The notes below the pieces were generated by a model that made no database searches, had not been told where the DNA came from, and worked only from the letters and a program-made list of their open reading frames with translations. A stretch of 64,000 nucleotides of DNA from Nocardioides aquaticus (GTDB lineage: Bacteria > Actinomycetota > Actinomycetes > Propionibacteriales > Nocardioidaceae), in assembly GCF_018459925.1 (NCBI RefSeq), contig NZ_CP075371.1, positions 3,038,001 through 3,102,000 of the forward strand, read 5' to 3'. This document shows positions 7,892 to 18,049 of the stretch, piece by piece; the stretch's first letter is position 1, and the number at the start of each line of letters is the position of its first letter. Made by a program: the position numbers and the translations under genes.

Positions 7892-8086
7892 GAGACGCTC
7901 GCTGCGCTCGCTGCTCGACCACCGAGTCACCGCAGCAGGCCTCGAGACGCTCGCTGCGCTCGCTCCTCGACAACCGGACCCGCGGCGCTCGCTCCTCGAC
8001 CACCGGGCCCCGCAGCAGGTCTCGAGACGCTCGCTGCGCTCGCTCCTCGACCACCGAGAGAACCGGCGCTCGCCGCTCGACCACCG
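7892..8086 (+). repeat. Cluster of five REP-like repeat units
   Basis: Units starting GAGACGCTCGCTGCGCTCGC and ending CTCGACCACCG lie at 7892-7924, 7944-7976 and 8024-8055; shortened units starting GGCGCTCGC are at 7984-8005 and 8065-8086. Each unit is itself partly palindromic (CGAGCG / CGCTCG). This fills the 357-bp gap between the HNH gene and folA; no gene is seen there. The cluster ends 12 bp before the folA stop and may terminate transcription from both sides. Confidence 0.85.
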
Positions 8087-8097
8087 GACCGATCTCG

Positions 8098-8610
8098 CTA
8101 GGGCTGGCGGCGGGTCCACCACACGCGGTCGAAGCCGTCGAAGGCCTCGCGGCGCACCTCGTGCCACACCGCGCGGTCGATCTCCGGGTAGTGCACGTCG
8201 CCCGGCGGCGACTGGCGCACCTCGGTCAGCACCTGGGCGTCGGCGACCGGCATCGTGGCGGCGTAGACCTGCGCGCCGCCGGCGACCATCACCTCGACCT
8301 CGCCGCCGTCCGGGCCCGGTCCGGCGACGCCGTCGGCCAGGACCAGAGCCTGGTCCACGTCGTGGGCGACCAGGACGCCGTCGGCGGTCCAGGCCGGGTC
8401 GCGGGTGAGCACGACGGTGGTGCGGCCGGGCAGCGGGCGGCCGATCGACTCGTACGTCGTGCGTCCCATCAGCAGCACGTGGCCGAGCGTCAGCTGCTTG
8501 AAGGTGGCCTGCTCCCCCGGGACCCGCCACGGGATGTCGGGGCCGTCGCCGATGACGCCGTTCTCCGCCACGGCCGCGACCAGCACGACCCGCCTGCCGC
8601 CGGGCGTCAT
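8098..8610 (-). CDS. folA: Dihydrofolate reductase
   Basis: 170 residues. Shows [20 protein letters not shown] near the N-terminus (folate-binding Trp and the following Glu in the place of the catalytic acid), the NADPH-binding stretch [20 protein letters not shown], and [12 protein letters not shown]. It reduces dihydrofolate to tetrahydrofolate with NADPH. The ATG overlaps the thyA stop (ATGA), the usual thyA-folA pairing in which DHFR recycles the dihydrofolate made by thymidylate synthase. Confidence 0.96.
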   Translation of the reverse strand: MTPGGRRVVLVAAVAENGVIGDGPDIPWRVPGEQATFKQLTLGHVLLMGRTTYESIGRPLPGRTTVVLTRDPAWTADGVLVAHDVDQALVLADGVAGPGPDGGEVEVMVAGGAQVYAATMPVADAQVLTEVRQSPPGDVHYPEIDRAVWHEVRREAFDGFDRVWWTRRQP

Positions 8611-9419
8611 ACCGCGATCGGCGCCTTGATCCCCGGGTGCGGGTCGTAGCCCTCGACGGCGACGTGCTCGAGGTCGAAGCCGTCCAGCGTGGTCACCGAC
8701 GGGTCCAGCCGCAGCGTCGGCAGCGGGCGCGGCTCGCGGGTCAGCTGCAGGCGGGCCTGGTCGAGGTGGTTGGAGTAGAGGTGCGCGTCGCCCATCGTGT
8801 GCACGAAGTCGCCCACCCGCAGCCCGACGACCTGCGCGACGAGGTGCGTGAGCAGGGCGTACGACGCGATGTTGAACGGCACGCCGAGGAACACGTCGGC
8901 CGAGCGCTGGTAGAGCTGGCAGGACAGCCGCGCGGGCCCGCCGTCGTCGGCCGGCGCGACGTAGAACTGGAACAGCGCGTGGCACGGCGCGAGCGCCATC
9001 TGCGGGATGTCGGCGACGTTCCAGGCCGACACCACGTGGCGCCGGGAGTCGGGGTCGGCCCGCAGCTGCTCGACGACGCGGGCGAGCTGGTCGACGTGGT
9101 GGCCGTCCGGGGTGGGCCAGCTGCGCCACTGCGCGCCGTAGACCGGGCCGAGGTCGCCGTGCTCGTCGGCCCACTCGTCCCAGATCGAGATGCCGCGGTC
9201 CTGGAGCCACTTCACGTTGGTGTCGCCGCGCAGGAACCAGATCAGCTCGCCGAACACCGAGCGGGTGTGCACCTTCTTCGTGGTGACCAGGGGGAACCCC
9301 GCGGTCAGGTCGAAGCGCATCTGGTGGCCGAAGACGCTGCGGGTGCCCGTGCCGGTGCGGTCGGACTTCTCGACGCCCTCGTCGAGCACGCGCGTGAGGA
9401 GGTCGAGGTAGGCCTGCAT
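8607..9419 (-). CDS. thyA: Thymidylate synthase
   Basis: 270 residues, typical length for ThyA. Shows the dUMP-binding and catalytic stretch [12 protein letters not shown] with the nucleophilic Cys, [19 protein letters not shown], and the C-terminal [11 protein letters not shown]. It methylates dUMP using methylene-tetrahydrofolate. ATG at 9419 ([25 protein letters not shown]) is chosen because family similarity begins there; the longer open frame overlaps the upstream gene. Coupled to folA by a 4-nt overlap. Confidence 0.97.
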   Translation of the reverse strand: MQAYLDLLTRVLDEGVEKSDRTGTGTRSVFGHQMRFDLTAGFPLVTTKKVHTRSVFGELIWFLRGDTNVKWLQDRGISIWDEWADEHGDLGPVYGAQWRSWPTPDGHHVDQLARVVEQLRADPDSRRHVVSAWNVADIPQMALAPCHALFQFYVAPADDGGPARLSCQLYQRSADVFLGVPFNIASYALLTHLVAQVVGLRVGDFVHTMGDAHLYSNHLDQARLQLTREPRPLPTLRLDPSVTTLDGFDLEHVAVEGYDPHPGIKAPIAV

Positions 9420-9429
9420 GCGTCCGAGA

Positions 9430-10287
9430 CTACGTCGCCGGGAGCTCCGGGCCGCCCAGGTCCACGTGACCGGCCACGGTGGTCCGCGTCGCGCCGCCGA
9501 CCCGCACGACGTCACCGACCCGGTCGACGTGCACCCGCCCGCGGCGCCCGAGCACGGTGCCCTGCGAGGCGACGTACGACGCCGGCAGCACGCCGCCGGC
9601 GAGCCACTGCGCCAGCCCGGCGTTCAGGCTCCCGGTCACCGGGTCCTCCACGACGCCCAGCCCGGGGCAGAACGCGCGTACCTCGACCGCGGCCTCGGAG
9701 CCGGGCGGGTACGCCCCCACCACCCCGACGTCGAGGTCGCCGAAGACCGACCAGTCCGGGTCGACCGCGAGCACCTCCACGGCACTGCCCAGCAGGACCC
9801 CGACCCATCCCGGGCCGTTGTCGACCCACGCCGCGTCGACGACGGCTGCCTCGTCGAGCCGCAGCGCGCGCCGTACCCGGGCCAGGACGTCGGCCGAGAC
9901 CGGGCCCGACCGCAGCAGGGGCGGCGCCTCGAAGGCCAACCGACCGGCGGCGTCGTGCAGCGTGACCAGCCCGGCGCCGCACTCCTGCACCACCCGGCCG
10001 GGCACGGCCGGCTCCCCGCCGGCCTCCCGCCAGGCGTGCGCCGACCCGAGCGTGGGGTGACCGGCGAACGGCAGCTCGGCGCCCGGGGTGAAGATCCGCA
10101 GCCGGTAGTCCGCGCCGGCCGCGGTCGGCCGCAGCAGGAACGTCGTCTCCGACAGGTTGGTCCACCGCGCGAACGCGGCCATCTGCTCGTCGGTCAGGTC
10201 GTCGGCGTCGTGCACCACGGCCACCGGGTTGCCCAGCAGCGGGGCGTCCGAGAAGACGTCGACCTGGGAGAAGCGGTACGACCCCAC
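9430..10287 (-). CDS. PhzF-family isomerase-like protein
   Basis: 285 residues from GTG 10287. Family marks are [20 protein letters not shown] at the N-terminus, NLSETTFLL (the conserved catalytic-Glu region), [22 protein letters not shown], and [16 protein letters not shown]. PhzF proteins are diaminopimelate-epimerase-fold isomerases; outside phenazine pathways the substrate is usually unknown. The stop is 10 nt before thyA and the start is 29 nt after the small upstream gene, so it is part of the gcvT-folA run. Confidence 0.9.
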   Translation of the reverse strand: MGSYRFSQVDVFSDAPLLGNPVAVVHDADDLTDEQMAAFARWTNLSETTFLLRPTAAGADYRLRIFTPGAELPFAGHPTLGSAHAWREAGGEPAVPGRVVQECGAGLVTLHDAAGRLAFEAPPLLRSGPVSADVLARVRRALRLDEAAVVDAAWVDNGPGWVGVLLGSAVEVLAVDPDWSVFGDLDVGVVGAYPPGSEAAVEVRAFCPGLGVVEDPVTGSLNAGLAQWLAGGVLPASYVASQGTVLGRRGRVHVDRVGDVVRVGGATRTTVAGHVDLGGPELPAT

Positions 10288-10316
10288 GCGCGCGTCCCTG
10301 CTCGTCCGGGCCCGGC

Positions 10317-10574
10317 TCAGGGGTGCAGCGACATCGGGCCGTACACCCGGCGCTGGTCCTCGAACAGGGTCACCGCGTCGACGCCCTCGGCGGCCAGCTC
10401 GGCGAACACCTCACCGACCCACGACTCGGCGTCGCCCTGGTTGGCGAAGCGCTGACCGGCGTACGGCTCGGGCACGTCGACCTCGGCCCCGGCGGCGTCC
10501 TCGCAGCGCCACCACCACGCGAGGTCGCCCTCCTCGGCGGGGCGGAAGGTCGCGGGCTGCTCGGGCAGGTTCAT
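10317..10574 (-). CDS. Small conserved-type hypothetical protein downstream of gcvT
   Basis: 85 residues, [22 protein letters not shown] at the N-terminus, with a Trp-rich patch and a C-terminal VTLFEDQRRVYGPMSLHP. The sequence looks structured and acidic, with no signal peptide or membrane segment. Its ATG overlaps the gcvT stop (TGATG), which strongly supports translation. Not assigned to a family by me. Confidence 0.75.
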   Translation of the reverse strand: MNLPEQPATFRPAEEGDLAWWWRCEDAAGAEVDVPEPYAGQRFANQGDAESWVGEVFAELAAEGVDAVTLFEDQRRVYGPMSLHP

Positions 10575-11683
10575 CAGTCCTCCCGGACCGTCGTGGCCAC
10601 GAAGGGCGGGCGGACCACGTCGAAGACCTCACGACGACCGCGGACGTCGACCCCGACCTGGCTGCCGTCCTCGACGACCGTGGACAGAAGCGCCAGCCCG
10701 ACGCCGGTGCGCAGGGAGGGCGAAAACGTGCCCGAGGTGACCTCACCGAGGAGGACGTCGGGGGTCAGCGAGACGCCCATGCCCGGGCGCGGGATGCCGC
10801 GGCCGGTGGCCCGCAGTCCGTACAGGCGCCGGCGGGGTCCGGCCTCGCGCTCGGCGAGCAGCACGTCGCGGCCCCAGAACGCCTCCTTCTTCCACCCCAC
10901 GGCCCAGCCCAGGCGGGCCTGCACCGGGGTGATGTCCATCGAGACGTCCTGCCCGTGCAGGGGGTAGCCCATCTCGGTGCGCAGGGTGTCGCGGGCGCCG
11001 AGGCCGCAGGGCGTGATGCCGTACGCCTCCCCGGCCGCCAGCAGCGCGTCCCACAGGTCGCCGGCGACCTCGTTCGGCGCCACCAGCTCGTACCCGCGCT
11101 CGCCGGTGTAGCCGGTGCGGCAGACCGTGACCGGGCCGCCGGCGAGGTGCTGCTCGCCGAAGCTCATGTAGGGGAAGCCGCCGAGCAGGCCGACCGCGGC
11201 CAGCACCTCGTCGCTGCGCGGGCCCTGCAGCGCCAGCACGGCGTCGTCGCGGTGCCGGTCGGTGACCACGACCCCGTCGGGTGCGGAGGCCCGCAGCCGG
11301 CGCACCACCTCGGCGGTGTTGGCGGCGTTCGGCACCAGCAGGAGGTCCTCGTCGCTGCGGTAGTAGACGATCAGGTCGTCGACCACGCCCCCGGTCTCGT
11401 CGTCGCAGCACAGCGTGTACTGCGCCCGGCCGGGCCCGATCCGGCCCAGGTCGTTGCTCAGGGTCGCGTTGACGTACGCCGCCGCGCCCGGCCCGGTCAC
11501 GGTGGCCTTGCCCAGGTGGCTGACGTCGAAGAGGCCGACGCCGGTGCGCACGGCCGTGTGCTCGGCGACCACCCCGGTCGGGTACTCCAGCGGCATGCTC
11601 CACCCCCCGAACTCGGAGAGCTTGGCACCCAGGGCGAGGTGCCGGTCGTGCAGCGGGGAGTGCAGGGACGCGTGGTCGGACAT
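10574..11683 (-). CDS. gcvT: Aminomethyltransferase (glycine cleavage T protein)
   Basis: 369 residues. [31 protein letters not shown] is the T-protein N-terminus; [21 protein letters not shown] and [14 protein letters not shown] are folate-binding hallmarks; the C-terminal GCV_T_C part ends at [20 protein letters not shown]. It transfers the aminomethyl carbon of glycine to tetrahydrofolate. The ATG at 11683 fits family length. It is divergent from pepA with 74 nt between, too short for a glycine riboswitch, and I see none. Confidence 0.96.
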   Translation of the reverse strand: MSDHASLHSPLHDRHLALGAKLSEFGGWSMPLEYPTGVVAEHTAVRTGVGLFDVSHLGKATVTGPGAAAYVNATLSNDLGRIGPGRAQYTLCCDDETGGVVDDLIVYYRSDEDLLLVPNAANTAEVVRRLRASAPDGVVVTDRHRDDAVLALQGPRSDEVLAAVGLLGGFPYMSFGEQHLAGGPVTVCRTGYTGERGYELVAPNEVAGDLWDALLAAGEAYGITPCGLGARDTLRTEMGYPLHGQDVSMDITPVQARLGWAVGWKKEAFWGRDVLLAEREAGPRRRLYGLRATGRGIPRPGMGVSLTPDVLLGEVTSGTFSPSLRTGVGLALLSTVVEDGSQVGVDVRGRREVFDVVRPPFVATTVRED

Positions 11684-11745
11684 GCCCGGAAACCTAGCGC
11701 AGCGCACACCCCCCGGAGCCCTGCGGCGGCGCAGGAGGTCCCGGC

Positions 11746-11751
11746 TATCCT
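11746..11751 (+). promoter_or_regulatory. -10 element before pepA (likely leaderless)
   Basis: TATCCT fits the actinobacterial TANNNT -10 and lies 6 nt before the GTG at 11758. No ribosome site is present at the usual spacing, so the mRNA probably begins at or next to the GTG. Confidence 0.6.
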
Positions 11752-11757
11752 GCGTCG

Positions 11758-13290
11758 GTGACGACCTACACCCTCCGCTCCGCCAGCCCCGCCAAGACCC
11801 GAGCCGACGTCGTGGTGATCGGCCTGGTCCAGGGCGACGACCGCCCCGCGGTCGCCCCCGGCGGTGAGGACGTCGCCAAGGCCTGGGGCCGCAAGCTCAG
11901 CCCGATGCTGGCCTCCCTCGGGGTCACCGGCAAGGCCGGGGAGGTCACCCGGATCCCCACCGCGGGCACCCTCTCCTCCCCCGTCCTGCTGCTGGTCGGC
12001 CTCGGCACCGAGGTCTCCACCACCGCCCTACGAGCCGCCGCCGGCAGCGCCGCGCGCGCGGCGACCAACGCCGCCTCGCTGGCCCTGGCCCTGCCGGCCA
12101 CCAGCCCCGCCGAGGTCCGCGCGGTCACCGAGGGCTACCTCCTCGGCGCCTACGCCTTCACCTCGTACAAGGGCACCGGCAAGGACGGCAAGGACACGAC
12201 GAGCGACGACCGTCCCGCCGACGTGGTCGTGCTGACCGCCGACGCCCGCAAGAAGCCGACCGTCGCCGCCTTCGAGGAGGCGCGCGTCGTCGCCGCGGCC
12301 GTGGCCACCGCCCGCGACTGGGTCAACACGCCCCCCGGCGACCTCCGCCCGCCCGCGTTTGCCCGCGCCGTCGAGACCGCCGGCAGCGACTTCGTCAAGG
12401 AGCACGCCCACGGCCGCGGCACGCCCAAGGTCGGGGTCACCGTCTGGGACGAGGAGCAGCTCGCCGCCCAGGGCTTCGGCGGCCTGATCAGCGTCGGACG
12501 CGGCTCCTCCGAGCCGCCCCGCCTCGTCGAGCTGAGCTACGTCCCCAAGGGCGCCACCACGCACCTGGCCCTGGTCGGCAAGGGCATCACCTTCGACTCC
12601 GGCGGGCTGTCCATCAAGCCGGCCCAGGGCATGCACGAGATGAAGTCCGACATGGCCGGTGCCGCCGCGGTCGTCGCCGCCACCCTCGCGGTCGCCGCGC
12701 TGCGGCTGCCGGTGCGGGTCACGGCGTACGCCGCGATGGCCGAGAACATGCTCGGCTCGGACGCGACCCGTCCCGGTGACGTCGTGACGATCTACGGCGG
12801 GCGCACCGTCGAGGTCCTCAACACCGACGCCGAGGGCCGGATGGTGCTGGCCGACGCGCTGGTCAAGGCCGGCGAGGGCGAGCCCGACCTCGTCGTGGAC
12901 GTCGCCACCCTCACCGGGGCCATGGTCGTCGCGCTCGGCGACCGGGTCGCCGGGGTGATGGGCGACGACGAGGTCGTGGCCCGGATGCGCGCGGCCGCGG
13001 TGGCCGCCGGCGAGGAGTCCTGGCCGATGCCGATCCCCGAGGAGATGCACGAGCGGGTCCGCACCAGCAAGGTCGCCGACCTCGCCCAGGTCGACTGGGT
13101 GCGGTGGGGCGGCGGGCTCTACGCCGCGGCCTTCCTGCGCGAGTTCGTTGCCGGACGCCCGTGGGCGCACCTCGACATCGCCGGGCCGGCCTTCGGCAGC
13201 TCGGCCCACGGCCACGTCACCGCCGGCGGCACCGGGTACGGCGTCTCGACCCTCGTCGAGCTGGTCCGCGGCCTGGCCGACCAGGCCTGA
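11758..13290 (+). CDS. pepA: Leucyl aminopeptidase (M17)
   Basis: 510 residues from GTG. The catalytic domain carries the M17 metal ligands: the Lys/Asp in [16 protein letters not shown], the Asp in [11 protein letters not shown], and the signature [15 protein letters not shown]-terminal Rossmann-like domain covers about 1-170. It removes N-terminal residues from peptides in the cytoplasm as a hexamer. Length is normal. The first codon is supported by the -10 element just upstream. Confidence 0.95.
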   Translation: MTTYTLRSASPAKTRADVVVIGLVQGDDRPAVAPGGEDVAKAWGRKLSPMLASLGVTGKAGEVTRIPTAGTLSSPVLLLVGLGTEVSTTALRAAAGSAARAATNAASLALALPATSPAEVRAVTEGYLLGAYAFTSYKGTGKDGKDTTSDDRPADVVVLTADARKKPTVAAFEEARVVAAAVATARDWVNTPPGDLRPPAFARAVETAGSDFVKEHAHGRGTPKVGVTVWDEEQLAAQGFGGLISVGRGSSEPPRLVELSYVPKGATTHLALVGKGITFDSGGLSIKPAQGMHEMKSDMAGAAAVVAATLAVAALRLPVRVTAYAAMAENMLGSDATRPGDVVTIYGGRTVEVLNTDAEGRMVLADALVKAGEGEPDLVVDVATLTGAMVVALGDRVAGVMGDDEVVARMRAAAVAAGEESWPMPIPEEMHERVRTSKVADLAQVDWVRWGGGLYAAAFLREFVAGRPWAHLDIAGPAFGSSAHGHVTAGGTGYGVSTLVELVRGLADQA

Positions 13291-13308
13291 GCCCCGCCGG
13301 CTCGGCCG

Positions 13309-13698
13309 TCACAGGCCGAGCTGGCGGCGCTGCTCCTTCTGACGCTGCTTCTCCCGCGAGTTCCAGTCGCGCATCCGCTGCGGGATGCCGACCAGCCCGG
13401 CGTCGTACGACGGGACCTGGTGGTGGTTGCAGAAGTCGTGCGCCCACCCGATCGACGGCACCCGGCGCCGAGTCCACTCGCCGTCGTGGGCCACGAGGAG
13501 CAGCGTCACGTCGCTGACGGCGGTGCGGGGCTCCACGAAGCCCTCCACGCCGTGCCGCGCGGTGACGAACTCGAGCAGGTGCTGCTCGTCGACGCGGGTC
13601 GCCGCGCGCACCCGGGTCGAGCCCGTGCGTGCGCCGTCCTTGGCGGGCCTGCTCATCCTCGTACGCCCACCGCCGCGGAAGCGGTCCCAGATCGCCAT
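13309..13698 (-). CDS. Conserved-type hypothetical protein between pepA and lpdA
   Basis: 129 residues, MAIWDRFRGGGRTRMSRPAKDG at the N-terminus; central EEFVTARHGVEGF-like and VSDVTLLLVAHDGEWTRRRVP; a basic C-terminus, EKQRQKEQRRQLGL. No signal peptide or membrane segment. It is convergent with pepA (18 nt between stops) and divergent from lpdA. I know similar genes beside lpdA in actinobacteria but no function. Confidence 0.75.
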   Translation of the reverse strand: MAIWDRFRGGGRTRMSRPAKDGARTGSTRVRAATRVDEQHLLEFVTARHGVEGFVEPRTAVSDVTLLLVAHDGEWTRRRVPSIGWAHDFCNHHQVPSYDAGLVGIPQRMRDWNSREKQRQKEQRRQLGL

Positions 13699-13850
13699 GC
13701 CCCCAGTCTGCCCTGCCGCCCCAGGTCACCCGGGCAGGACGCGGCACGCCACACCCCTGCGGCCCCTGGCCAGGACCCTGGTGGGAAGTGCAAGGATGGG
13801 CCCGCCGACCCTGGCGGCCGGCGCCCACCGCCCGCAGCGAGAGGACCAGC

Positions 13851-15230
13851 GTGCCCGGACCGGACTTCGACGTGCTCGTCCTCGGCGCGGGCTCGGGCGG
13901 GTACGCCTGTGCCCTGCGCGCCGCCCAGCTCGGCCTCACCGTCGCCCTGGTCGAGAAGGACAAGGTCGGCGGCACCTGCCTGCACGAGGGCTGCATCCCC
14001 ACCAAGGCGCTGCTGCACGCCGCCGAGGTCGCCGACTCCGCGCGCGACGCCGGGCAGTTCGGGGTGCGGGCCACGCTCGAGGGCATCGACGTGCCGGCGG
14101 TCAACGCCTACCGCGACGGCGTCGTCTCCCGGCTCCACAAGGGGCTCACCGGCCTGGTCAAGAGCCGCGGGATCACCACCGTGGCCGGCACCGGTCGGCT
14201 CACCGGCCCGCACGAGGTCACCGTCGACGGCACCGCCTACACCGGGCGCCACGTCGTGCTGGCCTCCGGCTCGCGACCCCGGGTCCTGCCCGACCTCGAG
14301 GTCGACGGCGTCCGGGTGCTGACCTCGGAGGACGCCCTGCGCCTCGAGCACGTGCCGACCTCGGTCGTGGTCCTCGGCGGTGGCGTGATCGGCTGCGAGT
14401 TCGCCAGCGTCTGGCGCAGCTTCGGCGCCGAGGTGACGATCGTCGAGGCCTTGCCGCGGCTCGTGGCCGGCGAGGAGGCCGCGTCGTCGGCCGCGCTGCA
14501 GCGCGCCTTCCGCAAGCGCGGGATCACCGTCCGCACCTCGACCCCGTTCCAGAGCCTGAAGGAGACCGACGACGGCGTCGCGGTCACCGTCGAGGGAGGT
14601 GACGTGATCGAGGCCGAGCTGGTCCTCGTCGCCGTCGGCCGCGCCCCCGTCACCGAGGACCTCGGCTACGAGGAGCACGGCGTCACCCTCGACCGGGGCT
14701 TCGTGGTCACCGACGAGCGCTGCCGCACCGGCGTCGAGGGCCTCTGGGCCGTCGGCGACATCGTCCCCGGCCTGCAGCTGGCCCACCGCGGCTTCGCGCA
14801 GGGCCTCTTCGTGGCCGAGGAGATCGCCGGCCTCGACCCGGCCCCGGTCGACGAGCTGGCCGTGCCCCGCGTGACCTACTCCCACCCCGAGGTCGCCTCG
14901 GTCGGTCTCACCGAGCAGCAGGCCGTCGAGCGGCACGGCGCCGACGGCGTCGAGACGCTGACCTACGACCTCGGCGGCAACGGCAAGAGCCAGATCCTCA
15001 AGACCCAGGGCTTCGTCAAGCTCGTCCGCCGCACCGACGGGCCCGTCGTCGGCGTCCACCTGGTCGGCGAGCGCGTCGGCGAGCTCATCGGCGAGGCCCA
15101 GCTGATCTACGGCTGGGAGGCCCACGCCGAGGACGTCGCACCCCTGGTGCACGCCCACCCCACCCAGAACGAGGCGCTCGGCGAGGCCCACCTCGCCCTC
15201 GCCGGCAAGCCGTTGCACGCGCACGGCTGA
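13851..15230 (+). CDS. lpdA: Dihydrolipoamide dehydrogenase (E3)
   Basis: 459 residues from GTG 13851, with AGAGGA as ribosome site about 8 nt upstream. FAD-binding GAGSGG near residue 12, redox disulfide C43-X4-C48 (GGTCLHEGCIPTK), second GGGVIG, and the C-terminal His-Glu pair in HAHPTQNEAL. It reoxidises dihydrolipoamide on E2 with NAD+. The E2 gene follows 57 nt later and lipB and lipA lie downstream, so this is a lipoate-centred neighbourhood. Confidence 0.96.
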   Translation: MPGPDFDVLVLGAGSGGYACALRAAQLGLTVALVEKDKVGGTCLHEGCIPTKALLHAAEVADSARDAGQFGVRATLEGIDVPAVNAYRDGVVSRLHKGLTGLVKSRGITTVAGTGRLTGPHEVTVDGTAYTGRHVVLASGSRPRVLPDLEVDGVRVLTSEDALRLEHVPTSVVVLGGGVIGCEFASVWRSFGAEVTIVEALPRLVAGEEAASSAALQRAFRKRGITVRTSTPFQSLKETDDGVAVTVEGGDVIEAELVLVAVGRAPVTEDLGYEEHGVTLDRGFVVTDERCRTGVEGLWAVGDIVPGLQLAHRGFAQGLFVAEEIAGLDPAPVDELAVPRVTYSHPEVASVGLTEQQAVERHGADGVETLTYDLGGNGKSQILKTQGFVKLVRRTDGPVVGVHLVGERVGELIGEAQLIYGWEAHAEDVAPLVHAHPTQNEALGEAHLALAGKPLHAHG

Positions 15231-15287
15231 GCCACCGCCCACCCGACCGCCACGAGCCACCCGTACCCACTGCACCGAAGGAACCCC

Positions 15288-17090
15288 ATGGCCACCGAAG
15301 TCAACCTCCCCGAGCTGGGCGAGTCCGTCACCGAGGGCACCGTCACCCGCTGGCTGAAGCAGGTCGGTGACGAGGTCGCCGTCGACGACGCGCTCCTCGA
15401 GGTCTCGACCGACAAGGTCGACACCGAGATCCCCTCCCCCGTGGCCGGCACCCTGCTGGAGCAGAAGGTCGCCGAGGACGACACCGTCGAGGTCGGCGGG
15501 CTGCTCGCCCTCGTCGGCGACTCCGACGAGGCGTCCTCCTCCGACGACGGCGGGTCGAGCGACCCGGAGCCCGAGCCGGAGCCCGAGCCGGAGCCCGAGC
15601 CGGAGCCCGAGCCCAGCACCGAGGAGCCGCAGGCCTCCGCGGACGAGGCCGACGAGCCCGCCGAGGAGCCCGCCCCGAAGCCGTCCGGTGGCGGCAGCGG
15701 TGGCGGGGACGCGACCGTCGTCAAGCTGCCCGAGCTCGGCGAGTCCGTCACCGAGGGCACCGTCACCCGCTGGCTGAAGCAGGTCGGTGACGAGGTCGCC
15801 GTCGACGACGCGCTCCTCGAGGTCTCGACCGACAAGGTCGACACCGAGGTCCCCTCGCCCGTGGCCGGCACCCTGCTGGAGCAGAAGGTCGCCGAGGACG
15901 AGACCGTCGAGATCGGCGCCGAGCTGGCGCTGGTCGGCTCCGGTGAGCCCGCCCAGAGCGAGCCCGAGCCGGAGCCGGAGCCGGAGCCCGAGCCCGAGCC
16001 GGAGCCGGAGGCCGAGCCGGAGGCGAAGGAGACGCCGCAGGAGAAGGCGCCCGAGCCGGAGCCGGAGCAGAAGAAGCCGGCCACCGAAGAGGCCCCCGCC
16101 CCGACGAAGCAGACCGAGCAGTCCGAGCCCGCCGCCGAGAAGCCCTCGCGCAGCGAGGACCCGGGCCAGTACGTCACCCCGCTCGTGCGCAAGCTGGCCG
16201 CCCAGCACGACGTCGACCTGTCCTCGGTGACCGGTTCCGGCGTCGGCGGCCGGATCCGCAAGCAGGACGTCCTGGACGCGGCGAAGAAGGCCGAGGAGCC
16301 CGCCCCCGCGGAGGCGCCCGCCGCCCCGGCCGCCGCCTCCGCCCCGGCGGCGTCCGGCGCGAAGCCGACGCCCTCCCCGCTGCGCGGGACGACGGAGAAG
16401 ATCACGCGGCTGCGCAAGATCATCTCCGAGCGGATGCTGGACTCGCTGCACACCTCGGCCCAGCTGACGCAGGTCGTCGAGGTCGACGTCACCAACATCG
16501 CGCGGCTGCGCGACGCGGCGAAGGCCGACTTCCTGGCCCGCGAGGGCGTGAAGCTGTCCTACCTGCCGTTCTTCGCCAAGGCCTCGATCGACGCGCTCAA
16601 GGAGCACCCGAAGCTGAACGCGACCATCGACGCCGAGAAGGGCGAGGTGACCTACTTCGACCGCGAGAACGTCGCGTTCGCGGTGGACACCGACAAGGGT
16701 CTGCTGACCCCGGTCGTCAAGGACGCGGGTGACCTCTCGATCGCCGGGCTGTCGAAGAAGATCGCCGACGTCGCCCAGCGCACCCGGACCAACAAGATCG
16801 GCCCGGACGAGCTGTCCGGCGGCACCTTCACGATCACCAACCTGGGCAGCGTCGGGGCCCTGTGGGACACCCCGATCATCAACCAGCCCCAGGTCGCGAT
16901 CCTCGGCCCGGGTGCGGTCGTCAAGCGACCGGTCGTCATCGACGACGCCAACCTGGGCGAGACCATCGCGGTGCGCCACATGGTCTACCTGGCGCTGACC
17001 TACGACCACCGTCTCGTCGACGGCGCCGACGCCGGCCGCTTCCTGGCCGACGTCAAGGCCCGCCTCGAGTCCGGTCAGTTCGAGGTCTGA
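15288..17090 (+). CDS. sucB: Dihydrolipoamide acyltransferase (E2) with two lipoyl domains
   Basis: 600 residues. Lipoyl domain 1 (about 3-78, lipoyl Lys43 in STDKVD), Glu-Pro-rich linker, lipoyl domain 2 (about 143-218, Lys183), second linker, E3-binding domain ([20 protein letters not shown], about 292-330) and catalytic domain ending with [14 protein letters not shown]. The actinobacterial E2 of this architecture can serve both pyruvate and 2-oxoglutarate complexes, so aceF/dlaT is the other possible name. The two lipoyl domains are almost identical at DNA level. ATG 15288 follows GGAAC at about 8 nt. Confidence 0.94.
   Translation: MATEVNLPELGESVTEGTVTRWLKQVGDEVAVDDALLEVSTDKVDTEIPSPVAGTLLEQKVAEDDTVEVGGLLALVGDSDEASSSDDGGSSDPEPEPEPEPEPEPEPEPSTEEPQASADEADEPAEEPAPKPSGGGSGGGDATVVKLPELGESVTEGTVTRWLKQVGDEVAVDDALLEVSTDKVDTEVPSPVAGTLLEQKVAEDETVEIGAELALVGSGEPAQSEPEPEPEPEPEPEPEPEAEPEAKETPQEKAPEPEPEQKKPATEEAPAPTKQTEQSEPAAEKPSRSEDPGQYVTPLVRKLAAQHDVDLSSVTGSGVGGRIRKQDVLDAAKKAEEPAPAEAPAAPAAASAPAASGAKPTPSPLRGTTEKITRLRKIISERMLDSLHTSAQLTQVVEVDVTNIARLRDAAKADFLAREGVKLSYLPFFAKASIDALKEHPKLNATIDAEKGEVTYFDRENVAFAVDTDKGLLTPVVKDAGDLSIAGLSKKIADVAQRTRTNKIGPDELSGGTFTITNLGSVGALWDTPIINQPQVAILGPGAVVKRPVVIDDANLGETIAVRHMVYLALTYDHRLVDGADAGRFLADVKARLESGQFEV
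15308..15900 (+). repeat. Near-identical duplicated lipoyl-domain DNA, 420-bp period
   Basis: Positions 15308-15480 and 15728-15900 align without gaps at an offset of exactly 420 bp. One 60-nt block (15361-15420 versus 15781-15840) is identical, and flanking blocks differ at only a few third positions. Synonymous sites have hardly drifted, which points to recent duplication or ongoing gene conversion. Confidence 0.9.
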
Positions 17091-17091
17091 G

Positions 17092-18009
17092 ATGCCGCTG
17101 CGCGTCGTCCTCGCCGGGGGCTCCGGCTTCCTCGGCACCCAGCTCCGCGAGGCGCTGACCACCCGGGGCCACACGGTCACCCGGCTGGTCCGGCGCCCCG
17201 CGGAGGGGGCCGAGGAGTCCACCTGGGACCCGTACGCCGGTGAGGTCGACGCCGCGGTGATCGCCGCGTCCGACGTGGTGGTCAACCTCGCGGGCTCGCC
17301 CACCGCCGGCAACCCGCACTCCAAGAAGTGGGCCCGCGAGCTGCGGGAGAGCCGGATCACCACGACCACGGTGCTGGCCGAGGCCGTCGCCGCGGCGGCC
17401 GCGGGCGGCGGCGCTCCCCCGGCCTTCCTGGCCGGCAACGGGATCTCCTACTACGGCGACCACGGCGACACCCTGCTCACCGAGTCCTCGGACTCGCGCG
17501 GGCACGGGCTGCTGACCGAGGTCACCCGGGAGTGGGAGGCCGCGGCCGAGCCGGCCCGGGCGGCCGGGTCCCGGGTGTGCGTGCTGCGCACGGCCCCGGT
17601 GATGGACGCGGCCGCGCCGCCGCTGAGCCTGCTGAGGCCGTTGTTCAAGCTCGGCCTCGGCGGGCGCCTGGGCAGCGGACGCCAGCACATGGCGATGGTC
17701 TCGCTGCGCGACTGGGTGGGCGCGGTGGTCCACCTCGCCGAGCACGACTCGGTCTCCGGTCCGGTCAACCTGTGCTGCGTCGAGACCCCGACCAACGCCG
17801 CGTTCACCAAGGCGCTGGCCTCGGCCCTGCGCCGGCCGTCCTTCGCGGCCGTCCCGGCGCCGCTGCTCAGGGTCGGCGCCGGCGACCTGTCGACCGAGCT
17901 GCTCAACTCGCTCAACGTGCGCCCGCAGGCGCTGCTCGACAGCGGCTACTCGTTCGCCGACCCCGACGTCACCGCGGTGGTCGGCAGCGGGCTGGCCCGG
18001 CGCCGCTGA
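17092..18009 (+). CDS. TIGR01777-family NAD-dependent epimerase/dehydratase-like protein
   Basis: 305 residues. N-terminal Rossmann motif VVLAGGSGFLGTQL, then VNLAGSPTAGNPHSKKWARELRESRI, a family hallmark; GNGISYYGDHGD; and C-terminal DUF1731-like region ending GYSFADPDVTAVV. It starts 1 nt after the E2 stop, so it is cotranscribed with E2. Members (YfcH-like) are extended-SDR proteins with unknown substrate. Confidence 0.9.
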   Translation: MPLRVVLAGGSGFLGTQLREALTTRGHTVTRLVRRPAEGAEESTWDPYAGEVDAAVIAASDVVVNLAGSPTAGNPHSKKWARELRESRITTTTVLAEAVAAAAAGGGAPPAFLAGNGISYYGDHGDTLLTESSDSRGHGLLTEVTREWEAAAEPARAAGSRVCVLRTAPVMDAAAPPLSLLRPLFKLGLGGRLGSGRQHMAMVSLRDWVGAVVHLAEHDSVSGPVNLCCVETPTNAAFTKALASALRRPSFAAVPAPLLRVGAGDLSTELLNSLNVRPQALLDSGYSFADPDVTAVVGSGLARRR

Positions 18010-18049
18010 CCCGGCTCGACCTGCGCCACCCGGGTCCGGCCGGGACCGT

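Noticed and set aside
7892..8086. Repeats could be read as a small CRISPR array
   Set aside because: Units are irregular, some shortened, with very short variable gaps and related copies elsewhere (6065, 23479); no cas genes.
11684..11757. Glycine riboswitch before gcvT
   Set aside because: Only 74 nt between divergent genes and no tandem aptamer-like structure.
13653..17438. 1261-residue open frame antisense to lpdA and the E2 gene
   Set aside because: It mirrors GC-rich codons of the two well-supported genes on the other strand and is low-complexity; it is a shadow frame.
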